From Paenibacillus psychroresistens (lineage in GTDB: Bacteria; Bacillota; Bacilli; Paenibacillales; NBRC-103111), in the NCBI RefSeq assembly GCF_009728935.1, contig NZ_CP034235.1, positions 7,527,501-7,591,500 on the forward strand: a stretch of 64,000 nucleotides of DNA, read 5' to 3'. Below are positions 7,991-17,208 of the stretch, piece after piece (position 1 is the stretch's first letter; each line of letters starts with the position of its first letter). The position numbers and the translations under genes were made by a program. The notes beneath the pieces were generated by a model. The model was not told where the DNA came from. It was given only the letters and a program-made list of their open reading frames with translations, and did no database searches.

Positions 7991-8269
7991 ATGACTGCAC
8001 AATTGTTTCATCTGCAAGTTGTATCCATTCCAGTAAAGAATGTAGCGTGCTCTTTAAAGTGGTACCGAGAAATGTTTAGCTTGGATTATAACTTTCCCGT
8101 AGATAACATTCAAGAGCTGCATGCAGATATGGTTACTAAAGGTGCCAATGTGAAAGCCATTTCATTCAAGCCAAGTGGAGGTCATAGCTTTCATTTTGTT
8201 GATCCAGACGATAATTGCCTGGGTATCTGGGGCGGATGGCCTCAAGAAGATCAAGCTGAAAACGAATAA
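7991..8269 (+). CDS. VOC family protein, apparently internally shortened
   Basis: 92 residues, against about 120 for a single VOC domain. The first strand and helix (HLQVVSIPVKNVACSLKWYREMFSLDY) and the second half (FPVDNIQELHADMVTKGANV... HSFHFVDPDDNCLGIWGG) are both recognisable, but the roughly 30 residues that should join them (strands 2-4) are absent; SLDY runs straight into NFPVDN. This looks like an in-frame deletion, so the product may not fold. ATG after ATGAGGAGG. It is the third damaged gene in this short operon. Confidence 0.6.
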   Translation: MTAQLFHLQVVSIPVKNVACSLKWYREMFSLDYNFPVDNIQELHADMVTKGANVKAISFKPSGGHSFHFVDPDDNCLGIWGGWPQEDQAENE

Positions 8270-8284
8270 GGGGAGCTGTTACTA

Positions 8285-9535
8285 GTGGATTTGGATAAAT
8301 CTATCGAACTCTTTATGCAGCAGTATATGGAACTATGGCCTTTTGCAGGGTCTATTCGTGTTGTTCAGCAAGGAGAAGTCATCTATAACCAAGCCTTTGG
8401 CATGGCTTGTCTTGAGCTGGAAGTTCCGAATACAACAGATACTCTCTTTGGCTTAGCCTCGGTTTCCAAGCAATTCACAGCTTTTGCCGTTATGCAGCTT
8501 TATGATCAAGGGCTGATTGATATTGATCAGCCTGTTAATACTTATCTTCCTGCTGAATTGCAGCTAGATCCGCGAATTACTGCACACCACTTAATGTCAC
8601 ACACCTCTGGCTTACCCGTGAATAGTGGGCTTAACGATAGCTTTTATGGGGATCGGGATAAGATCAACTACACCAAGGAACTTTTATTAAGTAATTTCTT
8701 GAATCGTCCGCTGAGTTTTGAACCTGGTGCGAAATTTGAATATTGCAATGCTGGCTATCACATGCTCGCCTTTCTCGTAGAAGAGATAACCGGGATATCT
8801 TTCAAACAATATTTATCTGAAAATATCTTCACCCCACTGGGTTTCAGCCATACAGTTCTCGATGACGGTATGGAGCTAATTATGCATAAAGCTAACGGAT
8901 ATTGCATGAATTATAAAAGCATTATTAAAGGTGAATATCACCATTTAGCTTACAGCATCGGTGCTGGGGGCATGGTCTCGAGCAGCTCAGATCTATATAA
9001 GTGGCATGCCGCGCTTAAAAGTCGACTGTTGCTCAGTGCGGCTGCTTACTCACGTTTTTTCGCTGAGAATTTAAACGGCTACGCTTATGGTTTATTCACG
9101 GACCAACAATATGGAGAAACTAGATACCATCACGACGGAGCTTATCATGGGATTGGCGCTTATATGCAGAATTTTTTCGAAGCAGATGTTTGTATCATAG
9201 TGCTCTGCAATTATGATTTTGTTAATTATTCTCGAATTGGTGATGCAATCAGCAGCTTGGTCTTTACAGGACATGCGTTAGTTCCACAAAAGCCTCCGGA
9301 AATCGCTCTGGATGAACAACTTGCACTTAAGTACGAAGGAATCTACATTAAAAATCGTGTTGAACTAACAAGAGTCAATGATCGTTGGATTTTCATTCAT
9401 TCCAATCGGTTCCACAAACCCCTATATCCGATTGGTAACCACCAATTCCATAGTACTTGGCTGGATCACTCCTATACTCTAAAAGAATGTGATAACGGCG
9501 AATTTGAATTCTTAGGTTATCACAAACAAAATTAG
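8285..9535 (+). CDS. serine hydrolase, beta-lactamase class C/PBP4* family
   Basis: 416 residues. Penicillin-binding-type serine hydrolase: nucleophile motif S59-V-S-K62, Y153-C-N155 as the second motif, and HDGAYHG in place of the KTG triad, as in many esterase/peptidase members. No signal peptide, so probably cytosolic; true beta-lactamase activity is unlikely. A C-terminal domain (about 340-416) resembles the small beta-barrel domain found after many such hydrolases. The GTG start follows AAGGGGAG by nine bases. It sits 15 bases after the shortened VOC gene and is the only intact-looking member of this group. Confidence 0.82.
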   Translation: MDLDKSIELFMQQYMELWPFAGSIRVVQQGEVIYNQAFGMACLELEVPNTTDTLFGLASVSKQFTAFAVMQLYDQGLIDIDQPVNTYLPAELQLDPRITAHHLMSHTSGLPVNSGLNDSFYGDRDKINYTKELLLSNFLNRPLSFEPGAKFEYCNAGYHMLAFLVEEITGISFKQYLSENIFTPLGFSHTVLDDGMELIMHKANGYCMNYKSIIKGEYHHLAYSIGAGGMVSSSSDLYKWHAALKSRLLLSAAAYSRFFAENLNGYAYGLFTDQQYGETRYHHDGAYHGIGAYMQNFFEADVCIIVLCNYDFVNYSRIGDAISSLVFTGHALVPQKPPEIALDEQLALKYEGIYIKNRVELTRVNDRWIFIHSNRFHKPLYPIGNHQFHSTWLDHSYTLKECDNGEFEFLGYHKQN

Positions 9536-9555
9536 TGCTTCTATATTTTATCAAG

Positions 9556-10095
9556 TTAAACATCCAATTCTACGTTACTAACTGTCCACTTTAAAGTATT
9601 TGTTTTCACAAGTTCAACATTCAAAAAATAAGCAGATGAATTTTGAGTCTCTATAATCATATAGTATATCCCCATAACTTGTTTAATTGGATCAAATTCA
9701 TAACCATTGGTTTTTACGATGACATTATTGCTAAGATGAGCTGCGGTTTGGAAAGCTTTGAATGGAATTACAACTAATTCCTCACTCACTTTCATTTCAA
9801 TATGGTCTTTGAAGATTTCCAGGTTGGAATCTGTGACTTGCTTTAATTTCTCAACATCACCATGAACCATCGCCTGATAAAATTCTCTGCCAAACTGATC
9901 AGCAGCTAAAAAAGCCAGTTTTTCTTCCTTTAAATGGTTTATTTGTTCACTAAGCTTAAGACTTTCCTCATTAATCTGTGTAATTTGTTCGGTTGGCTCT
10001 TGAACCTGCTTGCCCTCTTGTACCGTAACATCTTGTGTACATCCCGCCAGAAATAGGACTACGGATAATAGCGAAACAATTCGCAAAGCGCGCAC
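9556..10095 (-). CDS. hypothetical lipoprotein
   Basis: 179 residues from a GTG start with an ideal TAGGAGGTGATTTT leader. Signal peptide RALRIVSLLSVVLFLAGC ends in the lipobox LAGC, so the protein should be anchored outside the membrane by lipidation. Residues about 30-60 are charged and likely coiled coil (EQITQINEESLKLSEQINHL). The rest resembles an NTF2-like or DUF4829-type small domain, but I cannot name a family. It is divergent from the ECF sigma gene (147-bp gap), so it may belong to that envelope-stress regulon. Confidence 0.7.
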   Translation of the reverse strand: MRALRIVSLLSVVLFLAGCTQDVTVQEGKQVQEPTEQITQINEESLKLSEQINHLKEEKLAFLAADQFGREFYQAMVHGDVEKLKQVTDSNLEIFKDHIEMKVSEELVVIPFKAFQTAAHLSNNVIVKTNGYEFDPIKQVMGIYYMIIETQNSSAYFLNVELVKTNTLKWTVSNVELDV

Positions 10096-10242
10096 AAAAT
10101 CACCTCCTAATTTAGTAACAGTGACTCTAGTCCCTTCAAATACTACCATAATTCGGAAAAAATAGTCGTATATATCGGAATGCATTGCAGTTTGGAACTT
10201 TTCATTCCTTAAGTTGTCTATAAGGGTAGAGGAGGAATCAAA

Positions 10243-10785
10243 TTGCAAATGGAGTATATCAAGCATTTATCACAGCATGATGATGCAGGTACAATTCTCA
10301 ATGATCTGATGAAAAGCTATGGAAAAGATGTTTGGGATTATGCCTTTATTCTCACTAAGCGAAGAGAAGCTGCGGATGACTTGATGCAGGATGTATTCCT
10401 AAGTGCCTTCCAACAAATCCATAGCTTTCGAGGAGACTCCTCTGTCAAAACATGGCTGCTGCGGATTACCCGCAATAAATCGCTTAATTTTCTAAAATCG
10501 GCTTTTATTCGTAAAGTTACGTTGGTAGATCGCGTTTTTTCAAAAGCAACAGTCATTTCAGCTGAGCAAGAAATGATTAACCATATTCAAGCCCAAGAAA
10601 TTTGGAATATTGTCATGACGCTCCCGACTAAATATCGTGAGATCCTCCTATTGGAAGCTCACTATGCCTATACAGAGCAAGAGATGTCCGCATTACTTGA
10701 GATTCCTGTAGGGACTATTAAATCTCGTTTGCATCGAGCAAGAACAAAGGTCGATCAAGCATTAAAGGAGGCTGATAATGGATGA
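10243..10785 (+). CDS. ECF-type RNA polymerase sigma factor
   Basis: 180 residues. Region 2 (KRREAADDLMQDVFLSAFQQIHSFRGDSSVKTWLLRI) and region 4 (TLPTKYREILLLEAHYAYTEQEMSALLEIPVGTIKSRLHRARTK) are complete, as in SigX/SigW/SigM-like extracytoplasmic factors. The start is TTG at 10243, seven bases after AGGAGG; an ATG two codons on is spaced too far. Its stop overlaps the start of the next gene (ATGA), which encodes a one-pass membrane protein: the standard sigma/anti-sigma arrangement. Confidence 0.92.
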   Translation: MQMEYIKHLSQHDDAGTILNDLMKSYGKDVWDYAFILTKRREAADDLMQDVFLSAFQQIHSFRGDSSVKTWLLRITRNKSLNFLKSAFIRKVTLVDRVFSKATVISAEQEMINHIQAQEIWNIVMTLPTKYREILLLEAHYAYTEQEMSALLEIPVGTIKSRLHRARTKVDQALKEADNG

Positions 10786-11768
10786 ATAAGCCATCTAAAC
10801 CAACTTGGTATGAACAGCTTAAAGAAACCCCATGGGATTCTGCTGCAATGATTCACAAGCAAATGCCACAGGTTATGTTGCAAGCTAGCAGGAAAGTGAC
10901 TAGGTCTAAGCAAAAGCTAGCTCCTGTCTGGATTAGTGTCTTCATGATATTCGCGATTCTTATATACGGGGTCACACAGTTTGATGAAATAAGCAGTCGG
11001 TTAGGGACAAATGCAGATTCAAGCTGGAAAGTCCATAACCCAGATTATAAAGATGGCAAAATCATTTTCGCAGGTTCTGTGGGTGGTGATTTTACTTCTG
11101 GTCAAGCTAATGGCGGTAGGTGGAATCTTTATATTCCGTTTGACCAAGTGAAAGGCAAGAAGCTCCGGGTGGATGGAATCAACAAAGAGACAGGTTTAGA
11201 AATCATTGAGGTTCCTGAAACGATTTTAGATTCAGTGCAGAAATATGGCTATAAATATAACAATGTTGATATCACGCGAATTTCTTCAAGATTTGATTTA
11301 CCTGTCGGAGGTCTCTGGAAATTCACTATGTATTTGGATAATAAAAAAATGGGCGATGTAGTCTTCGATGTACCTGAGGGCTGGAAAACCAGCGAAACTT
11401 TTAAATTTGGCACGTATAGCTTGGTGGGGGTAGAAGGTCAGATAGGCTTCCTAAATACAGGTTTACGGGCTACACTTCCTAAGAATAAGATTATGTGGTT
11501 CTTCTGGGGCAAAACTGATGATGAAACGCAGCAGCTTTCTGGTAAAAAATTATTGATCTCAGCCATCCAAAAAGGCAGTACGGAGTCCTTTCCCTTATTT
11601 ACAGGCACAACTGGCTACACTTATCCAACTGTAACCCTCCCAACTCTAGAAAAGTTTAAAGTAGTTAAAGTTCCCACAGCAATGTCACTTCCTTATCCAG
11701 GAATTTGGAGGATGGATGCAACAATAGACGGCAAACTATTTGGCAGCGTTTATGTTAAAGTAGAGTAA
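10782..11768 (+). CDS. one-pass membrane protein, putative anti-sigma partner
   Basis: 328 residues. About 50 cytosolic residues, one membrane segment (APVWISVFMIFAILIYGVTQ), then about 250 extracellular residues. The outside part has two repeated beta-sandwich-like halves, each ending in an LPxGGLWKFTMYLDNKKMG- or LPYPGIWRMDATIDGKLFG-type segment, and resembles DUF4871-type domains; this match is tentative. Overlap with the ECF sigma gene and the topology suggest it holds the sigma factor at the membrane and senses envelope stress. No zinc anti-sigma motif is seen in the N-terminus. Confidence 0.65.
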   Translation: MNKPSKPTWYEQLKETPWDSAAMIHKQMPQVMLQASRKVTRSKQKLAPVWISVFMIFAILIYGVTQFDEISSRLGTNADSSWKVHNPDYKDGKIIFAGSVGGDFTSGQANGGRWNLYIPFDQVKGKKLRVDGINKETGLEIIEVPETILDSVQKYGYKYNNVDITRISSRFDLPVGGLWKFTMYLDNKKMGDVVFDVPEGWKTSETFKFGTYSLVGVEGQIGFLNTGLRATLPKNKIMWFFWGKTDDETQQLSGKKLLISAIQKGSTESFPLFTGTTGYTYPTVTLPTLEKFKVVKVPTAMSLPYPGIWRMDATIDGKLFGSVYVKVE

Positions 11769-11797
11769 GCCATGCATACTGCCAAAGGAGTAATAAA

Positions 11798-13066
11798 ATG
11801 ACGATTAAAGTAGTGCTGTTTGATTTTGACGGAACCTTAGTGGATACTCTGCCTCTGTCTTTTAGAGCCTTTCAGTCCGTTTTTAAAAAGTATGACAATC
11901 GCGATGTTTCTACAGATGAATTGGTAGCCATGTTCGGACCTACAGAGGACGGAATTATCGCCTTAAACCTGAACAATAAAGCCAAAATTCCCGAAGCAAC
12001 TGCTGAATACTATCAAGTTTATCAAGAGGGTCATCACACTGAGATCCCTTCCACCTATGAAATCGAAAAGCTGCTGCAATATTTAAAAGCCAAAAACATA
12101 AAAATCGGTGTGATTACGGGTAAAAGCAGAAAAGCCTATCAGATTTCAGTGGAAGCTCTGAGTTTGACTCACTATTTTGATATCGTGATTACGGGGGATG
12201 ATGTGCTGCAACCAAAGCCTGATCCTGAAGGCATTTATACAGCCTTGGCTTTTCTCAATGCCTCTAAGGAAGAAGCTGTATTCCTTGGAGACAGCAATGC
12301 TGATATAAAGGCTGGGAAATCCGCTGGTTTACGAACCTTTGGAGTCCAATGGTTATCTACTTCACAAAGCACTCATTTTGAAATAGCTCCTGATTTAATT
12401 TTTGATCAAGTTGAGACTTTTTTAGAGATCCTGCATGATGAAACGGCCTCCCCTGAGAAGTGGCTCGATTGGGCCAAACAAATTCAAGCGATTGCACAAA
12501 TAGGGTTAACCTATGCTACCGATGTATTCGATATTGAACGGTATGAAGCCTTGCGAGAAATCAGCGTAGATATTATGGATAACTACACGTCTGCAGGAGC
12601 TGATCTCATTCAGCTTAGCTTTGCCAATGAGACAGGCTATGCGACACCGAAGGTGGATGTGCGAGGTGTTGTTTTTGAGAATAATAGAGTGCTCTTAGTT
12701 AAAGAGAAAATGGATGGTGCGTGGGCTTTGCCTGGCGGTTGGGCTGATATTGGCTACTCCCCATCTGAAATAGCAGTTAAGGAAATCCAAGAAGAAGCCG
12801 GATTTGTTGTAGAGCCACTACGCTTGCTTGCTGTTCTGGACAAAAAATTCCATTCCCACCCGCCATCCCCTTATCATGTTTATAAAATGTTCATTCAATG
12901 CGCTATTATCGGAGGCGCAGCACAAGGTGGAGTTGAAACCAGCGATGTCCAATTCTTCGGAGAAGATGAGCTGCCTGCATTATCAGTAGAACGCAACACA
13001 GAAAAACAAATCAAGCTGATGTTTGAATATCTGCGGAATCCCAATAAAAAAGTGATTTTAGACTGA
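11798..13066 (+). CDS. HAD phosphatase fused to a Nudix hydrolase
   Basis: 422 residues. Residues 1-215 form a HAD-IA phosphatase: nucleophile D9-x-D11 in FDFDGTLVDT, TGK motif near 107, KPDPEG near 140, GDSNAD near 164. Residues about 220-285 resemble the Nudix_N helical domain and 285-415 a Nudix domain with box GGWADIGYSPSEIAVKEIQ...EEAGF (313-335), in the subfamily form that carries K in place of the usual R. The two activities are usually on separate proteins. A sequential use, such as Nudix cleavage of a nucleoside diphosphate compound followed by dephosphorylation, is inference. ATG after AAAGGAG. Confidence 0.85.
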   Translation: MTIKVVLFDFDGTLVDTLPLSFRAFQSVFKKYDNRDVSTDELVAMFGPTEDGIIALNLNNKAKIPEATAEYYQVYQEGHHTEIPSTYEIEKLLQYLKAKNIKIGVITGKSRKAYQISVEALSLTHYFDIVITGDDVLQPKPDPEGIYTALAFLNASKEEAVFLGDSNADIKAGKSAGLRTFGVQWLSTSQSTHFEIAPDLIFDQVETFLEILHDETASPEKWLDWAKQIQAIAQIGLTYATDVFDIERYEALREISVDIMDNYTSAGADLIQLSFANETGYATPKVDVRGVVFENNRVLLVKEKMDGAWALPGGWADIGYSPSEIAVKEIQEEAGFVVEPLRLLAVLDKKFHSHPPSPYHVYKMFIQCAIIGGAAQGGVETSDVQFFGEDELPALSVERNTEKQIKLMFEYLRNPNKKVILD

Positions 13067-13085
13067 CTTGGAGAGGAAGATGAAA

Positions 13086-13502
13086 ATGATTGAATGTCCC
13101 TGGTGCCATCATCAAGTTCAATTAATAGAAGATGTTTGTCCGGAGTGTAAGCAAGAGGTTTTGCCGGAGCACTTGCGCTCTAATTGGGATGATTCCGATT
13201 TAACAAATCCAGCATTCAGAAGAAAGGATGAACCTAATTACTCAGAGCAAAACACCGAAGACATCGAACAAATCATCGCAAATAGGTTCATTTGCGCCAA
13301 GTGCAAGCACAATGAATGCCATGTTAAAGAAGTAGCTATGAGTGGAACGGGATTAAGTAAGCTTTTTGATATTGAGTACAATCACTTTTTATTCGTATCC
13401 TGTTTGAATTGTGGGTTTGTTGAGGTTTATAATCCCGATATTCTGCATGGTAAAAAAACGGGGTCTTTGGGAACGGCCTTGGATTTACTCTTCGGCAATT
13501 AA
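13086..13502 (+). CDS. zinc-ribbon protein
   Basis: 138 residues. Two metal-binding modules: N-terminal CPWC...CPEC and C-terminal CAKCKHNEC ... CLNCG, the latter like the zinc-ribbon nucleic-acid-binding-type (DUF2082) small proteins of Bacillota. The tail (GSLGTALDLLFGN) is hydrophobic. I take the ATG at 13086, nine bases after GGAGAGG; upstream in-frame TTG and ATG codons are too near that site. It follows the HAD-Nudix gene closely and its last four bases overlap the convergent SGNH hydrolase gene. Function unknown. Confidence 0.75.
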   Translation: MIECPWCHHQVQLIEDVCPECKQEVLPEHLRSNWDDSDLTNPAFRRKDEPNYSEQNTEDIEQIIANRFICAKCKHNECHVKEVAMSGTGLSKLFDIEYNHFLFVSCLNCGFVEVYNPDILHGKKTGSLGTALDLLFGN

Positions 13503-14209
13503 GCATTCTCTATTAGCTTGGTATACAAAGAGGAAGCTAGCTCGGCATGGAACTCACGGTCCGGATGGTTTAGTCCATTGGCGAAACGTTGATGAATATC
13601 CACTCCCGCTTGCTCCATTTGCTCCCACATCGCATAAACATCTAGAATAGGCAGTGCTTCCTCGTTGGCAATTTTGTGCAATGCTTCTACATATAATCGC
13701 GTAAATCCCCTTAATTCTGTCTCAAAGAAACTAGAGAGCTTTTCTCTGTGAGCATCATGGATTAAGGGGTTATCTTTTTGGGCCATCATTGGAGGAGTCA
13801 GAATTATTATTTCGGCAGCTGTTTGGGTTCGAATGGCTGTAATCATTTGATGAATAGCAGCCGCATATGCTGGCAATCCCGCTTCACCTCCATGAGCATC
13901 ATTAGCTCCAAACATTATGGTAACTAAGTCGGGTTTATACATAAGGACGTCTCGTTCTAACCGAGATAGGGCATTAACCGCCGAATCCCCGCCTACCCCT
14001 GAATTGATTACATTGATTAATGTTAATGGATAACGTTCTACAATTTTTGATTTGAGAAGTTGATGGTAGAGCTGGATATGCTCATGTACTCCGTATTCCA
14101 TTCCACCATGCGTTATACTGTCGCCGAATGCCACGTAAGTGACAGCCCTAGCACGAAGATCCAAGGATTTCTCCACTAAGCGGCTATGCAATCTTTCAAA
14201 GAATCCCAA
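13499..14209 (-). CDS. SGNH/GDSL-type esterase or acylhydrolase
   Basis: 236 residues. SGNH hydrolase blocks: I FGDSITHG with the serine nucleophile, II NSGVGGDSA, III GANDAHGG, V NHPDREFH with the catalytic Asp/His. No signal peptide, so it acts inside the cell, probably removing acetyl or other acyl groups from imported sugars; that role is inferred from its place as the last gene of a sugar-acid catabolic operon, seven bases after the sialidase-like gene. Start TTG with AGGGGG upstream. Confidence 0.88.
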   Translation of the reverse strand: MGFFERLHSRLVEKSLDLRARAVTYVAFGDSITHGGMEYGVHEHIQLYHQLLKSKIVERYPLTLINVINSGVGGDSAVNALSRLERDVLMYKPDLVTIMFGANDAHGGEAGLPAYAAAIHQMITAIRTQTAAEIIILTPPMMAQKDNPLIHDAHREKLSSFFETELRGFTRLYVEALHKIANEEALPILDVYAMWEQMEQAGVDIHQRFANGLNHPDREFHAELASSLYTKLIENA

Positions 14210-14215
14210 CGGAGC

Positions 14216-16027
14216 TTACCCCCTTTTGCTGATTTTGACATTATCCACATGATATACGGCAAGCGGTTCCGGATAATCGCAGGCAAGCAGCCCCTCCGTA
14301 TAAACGGGCTCATCCTGATAAGGTCTGGCATCCTCGCGCCGATACGGTCCTGTACGAAACTCAAGTCGCTCCACGGCAAAAACCCATGTAGCCAGCCTCG
14401 CATCTTTCATCACAAGCTCACCATTAATCGAAAGATCATAAACAAAACGTTCTACATCAATATCCAGCTGAAAAGAATACCAGTGATTAGCTTCTAAACT
14501 ATGTACAGGTACTAGCCCAGCTCCCTTGTTTGCTTTTACCAGCTTATCCACCGAGTCAAAAACGATCTGCACGGGTCTGGTTCCTCCTGGACTCAGCACA
14601 TCAATTTCAAGTCGCCCCACTGCAATTTGCATGGCACGAACATCGAATTGGAGCTTCACCTTAGCACTTGATTGAAAGATACGAATTGCCTTGGCATAGT
14701 CGTAAGGGTCTTTATCTGCAAGGCGTAAATATTGATTGCCTTCATTACGTTCCACATAAACAGGAGCCCATAGCGGACTGTATATGTTCCAATTTCTCAC
14801 CAGCCCGCCAGGTGTCATATCCTCAAAGTTATCATCTACATCTTCGATAACTTCACCAAGAATAGGTACTGGAATGCAGCATACCCAAATATCTTCTTTA
14901 TTCATACTATAGGCCATCCACATATGGCCATCAGGCGGCAGCCCATTCCCTTCCTCAATTCCGCGAATATATTGCGGACCAAGCTCCCGGTGCCAGCCAG
15001 TAAAACGCTGCAAAGGAACTTCCCCTTGGACTAGCAGCATGCCGTCAAACTCTATTCCATCCTCGCTCGTTATCACACATAGTGGATATCTGTGATCTGC
15101 ATCCGTTGTTGGAGTCCAAACAATTGCATAGCAATCATCACTGGTACGCTGTCCCCATTCTTTGGCTGTACCGGTTGGTTTACTTTCCGTAAACTCAGGT
15201 GTTGACCAAGTGCTGCCTTCATCCTCGGACAGGGCAGACCAAGCATTTTTCCACAAGCCGACTACCTTGCCATCTTTACGATGATAGAAACAGAAGGCTT
15301 TGCAATTGAATAGCTGATTATCCATGGCGAAGAATCCATCTGAGCTGCGATCCTCTTCCCACCACTGCTGAGTCATCAGCTTATTGGCCAGCAAAACATC
15401 ACAAGCCTGGATAAATTCATCATCCTCTGAAGTTTGGTAGAATGGATACCACTGTGACGTATTGCTTTCTGTGTAACCGGCATGAGGCATATAGCGAATA
15501 AAATAAATCGGCCCAAGACTGCCATTTTCATAGACCTCGCGAACTGCACGTCCGAGACCATAGCCAGAATTCGGCATTTTTGCCCAATCGCCTTCCCTCC
15601 ATAAGCCATAAAAGCTGAGGACAAGCAGCCTTCCATTAGGAGCAACATAAAAACCCATACGCTGATGGGCAATTGTATATTTCCCTGGTGACCACTCTAT
15701 CGCAGGGAATGCGACACATGGCGGGGTCCAGATTCTACTGTCTTCGGATTGTGTCAGAAAGGTCTCGGTTGGATCCTCATGCTCATCATGGTGACTGCCC
15801 AAGTATTGAACATAGAAGCTCCCCTTCCAATAAGCAATCATTGGCTGATGGTTATAAGTACAGCCTCTGCCATCCGTATCCTGAGGTACCGATCGGTTGG
15901 CACGCAGCACCTGATAATGCTGAACTCCCACTGCTGGCCTAATAAGTCCGTCATGATAAAGCTGATTTACGCTTTTTATAGAGCCTTTATAGTTTATGAT
16001 TGGGGATTGGTTATTTTTCGAGTCCAT
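14216..16027 (-). CDS. sialidase-like beta-propeller glycosidase
   Basis: 603 residues without a signal peptide. The N-terminal two thirds look like a six-bladed sialidase-type propeller with Asp-box-like repeats (QSEDSRIW; SEDEGSTWSTP). The last 200 residues (from about 400) look like a beta-sandwich, laminin-G/LamG-like domain (ISPLWAPVYVERNEGNQYLRLADKD... FQLDIDVERFVYDLSINGELVM). Substrate unknown; neuraminidase activity should not be assumed. It sits in an operon with acid-sugar kinase and dehydrogenase genes, so it may release the sugar that feeds them. ATG after GCAGGAGGAG. Confidence 0.72.
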   Translation of the reverse strand: MDSKNNQSPIINYKGSIKSVNQLYHDGLIRPAVGVQHYQVLRANRSVPQDTDGRGCTYNHQPMIAYWKGSFYVQYLGSHHDEHEDPTETFLTQSEDSRIWTPPCVAFPAIEWSPGKYTIAHQRMGFYVAPNGRLLVLSFYGLWREGDWAKMPNSGYGLGRAVREVYENGSLGPIYFIRYMPHAGYTESNTSQWYPFYQTSEDDEFIQACDVLLANKLMTQQWWEEDRSSDGFFAMDNQLFNCKAFCFYHRKDGKVVGLWKNAWSALSEDEGSTWSTPEFTESKPTGTAKEWGQRTSDDCYAIVWTPTTDADHRYPLCVITSEDGIEFDGMLLVQGEVPLQRFTGWHRELGPQYIRGIEEGNGLPPDGHMWMAYSMNKEDIWVCCIPVPILGEVIEDVDDNFEDMTPGGLVRNWNIYSPLWAPVYVERNEGNQYLRLADKDPYDYAKAIRIFQSSAKVKLQFDVRAMQIAVGRLEIDVLSPGGTRPVQIVFDSVDKLVKANKGAGLVPVHSLEANHWYSFQLDIDVERFVYDLSINGELVMKDARLATWVFAVERLEFRTGPYRREDARPYQDEPVYTEGLLACDYPEPLAVYHVDNVKISKRG

Positions 16028-16065
16028 TATGGATACTCCTCCTGCTTGTTGGTTAGTTAGGGCAG

Positions 16066-17208
16066 TTACAGCAGCTTACGATAAATCGATTCCATATCCG
16101 TGATCGATAAAGCTTTTGGGTTGTTGTTTAATAACCGCGTAACTTGAGAAGCCCTTATTGCTAGTTCACCAATATCATCTGGAGTTACACCAAAATCACG
16201 GAGATTTTGCGGAATATGCAGCTGTGCAGTCCAATTAATTATACATTGCAGCACTTGCTCCGCTCCATCTTTATCGCTTAGACCCATTGCATTAGCAGCT
16301 AAATCCAATCTTGGGGCAATTGCCGCAAGCTGAAATGCCATAACATGCGGCAGCAGCATGGCATTGGCCACTCCATGCGTAACATTAAACCTCCCTCCAA
16401 GCGGATAGGCAAGCGCATGAACCGCTGCGGTACCCGAGCAGGCTAGTGCCATTCCGCCATAAACGGAACCATAGAGCATTGACTCCCTAGCTTGCAAAGA
16501 CTGTCCATTGTGATAGGCCTCCACCATACCCTTTGACAGAAGGCGGATTGATTCCAAAGCAAACATATCGCTGATCGGATTAGCCTTATTGGATATAAAA
16601 GATTCCAAAGCATGAGTGAACGCGTCCATTCCCGTTGCAGCCGTAATTGCAGGAGGGAGCGATAAGGTCAGCTCCGGATCAACAAATACCATTGCAGCAT
16701 AAAGATGTTGACTAACAACTCCAATTTTCAGCTGCTCCTCCGGCACGGTTACTATTGCGTTAGGTGTCACTTCCGATCCAGTTCCAGATGTAGTTGGAAT
16801 GAGGATTGTTGGTACACCTCTGCTCGTTATCCGATCGATACCGATTATATCAGCAAGCATTTGTTTGCCCGTGCTGAGCACTGCCAGCAATTTAGTTACA
16901 TCCAGCACGCTGCCCCCGCCAAGCCCAATAAACACATCGAATACCTGACCGTCCAGCTGCTCGTGAAGCTCTTCAATATGCTGAACCGTAGGCTCCCGCA
17001 TGACTCCACTTATCACTTTACTTGCAATTCCGACCTTAGTCATGCTATTCAGCAAATCTGTAGCAAAGCCTTGCCGCACTATGCTTGGACTAGTAACAAT
17101 CAATATGCTTTTTATCTTTCCAAGCTCGATTATCTGTTTACTGACTTCCGAGAAACAGCCATTACCAGCTATAATAGCTCCTGGGGTTTGAAAACGAACG
17201 GTCTTCAT
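16066..17208 (-). CDS. iron-containing alcohol dehydrogenase
   Basis: 380 residues. Group III Fe-ADH fold: Rossmann part with GGGSVLDVTKL, the second signature TTSGTGSEVTPNAIV, metal ligands around GMDAFTHALESF and the downstream HGVANAMLLPHV. These enzymes reduce or oxidise small aldehydes and alcohols with NAD(P)H. In this operon it probably handles an aldehyde or hydroxy-acid intermediate, such as an aldolase product; that is inference. Its ATG overlaps the stop of the DapA-like gene by four bases (ATGA), so the two are translationally coupled. Confidence 0.9.
   Translation of the reverse strand: MKTVRFQTPGAIIAGNGCFSEVSKQIIELGKIKSILIVTSPSIVRQGFATDLLNSMTKVGIASKVISGVMREPTVQHIEELHEQLDGQVFDVFIGLGGGSVLDVTKLLAVLSTGKQMLADIIGIDRITSRGVPTILIPTTSGTGSEVTPNAIVTVPEEQLKIGVVSQHLYAAMVFVDPELTLSLPPAITAATGMDAFTHALESFISNKANPISDMFALESIRLLSKGMVEAYHNGQSLQARESMLYGSVYGGMALACSGTAAVHALAYPLGGRFNVTHGVANAMLLPHVMAFQLAAIAPRLDLAANAMGLSDKDGAEQVLQCIINWTAQLHIPQNLRDFGVTPDDIGELAIRASQVTRLLNNNPKALSITDMESIYRKLL

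Noticed and set aside
10096..10266. Extended N-terminus of the lipoprotein
   Set aside because: Reading upstream of 10095 would bury the signal peptide and overlap the sigma gene start; the GTG with a perfect ribosome site is preferred.
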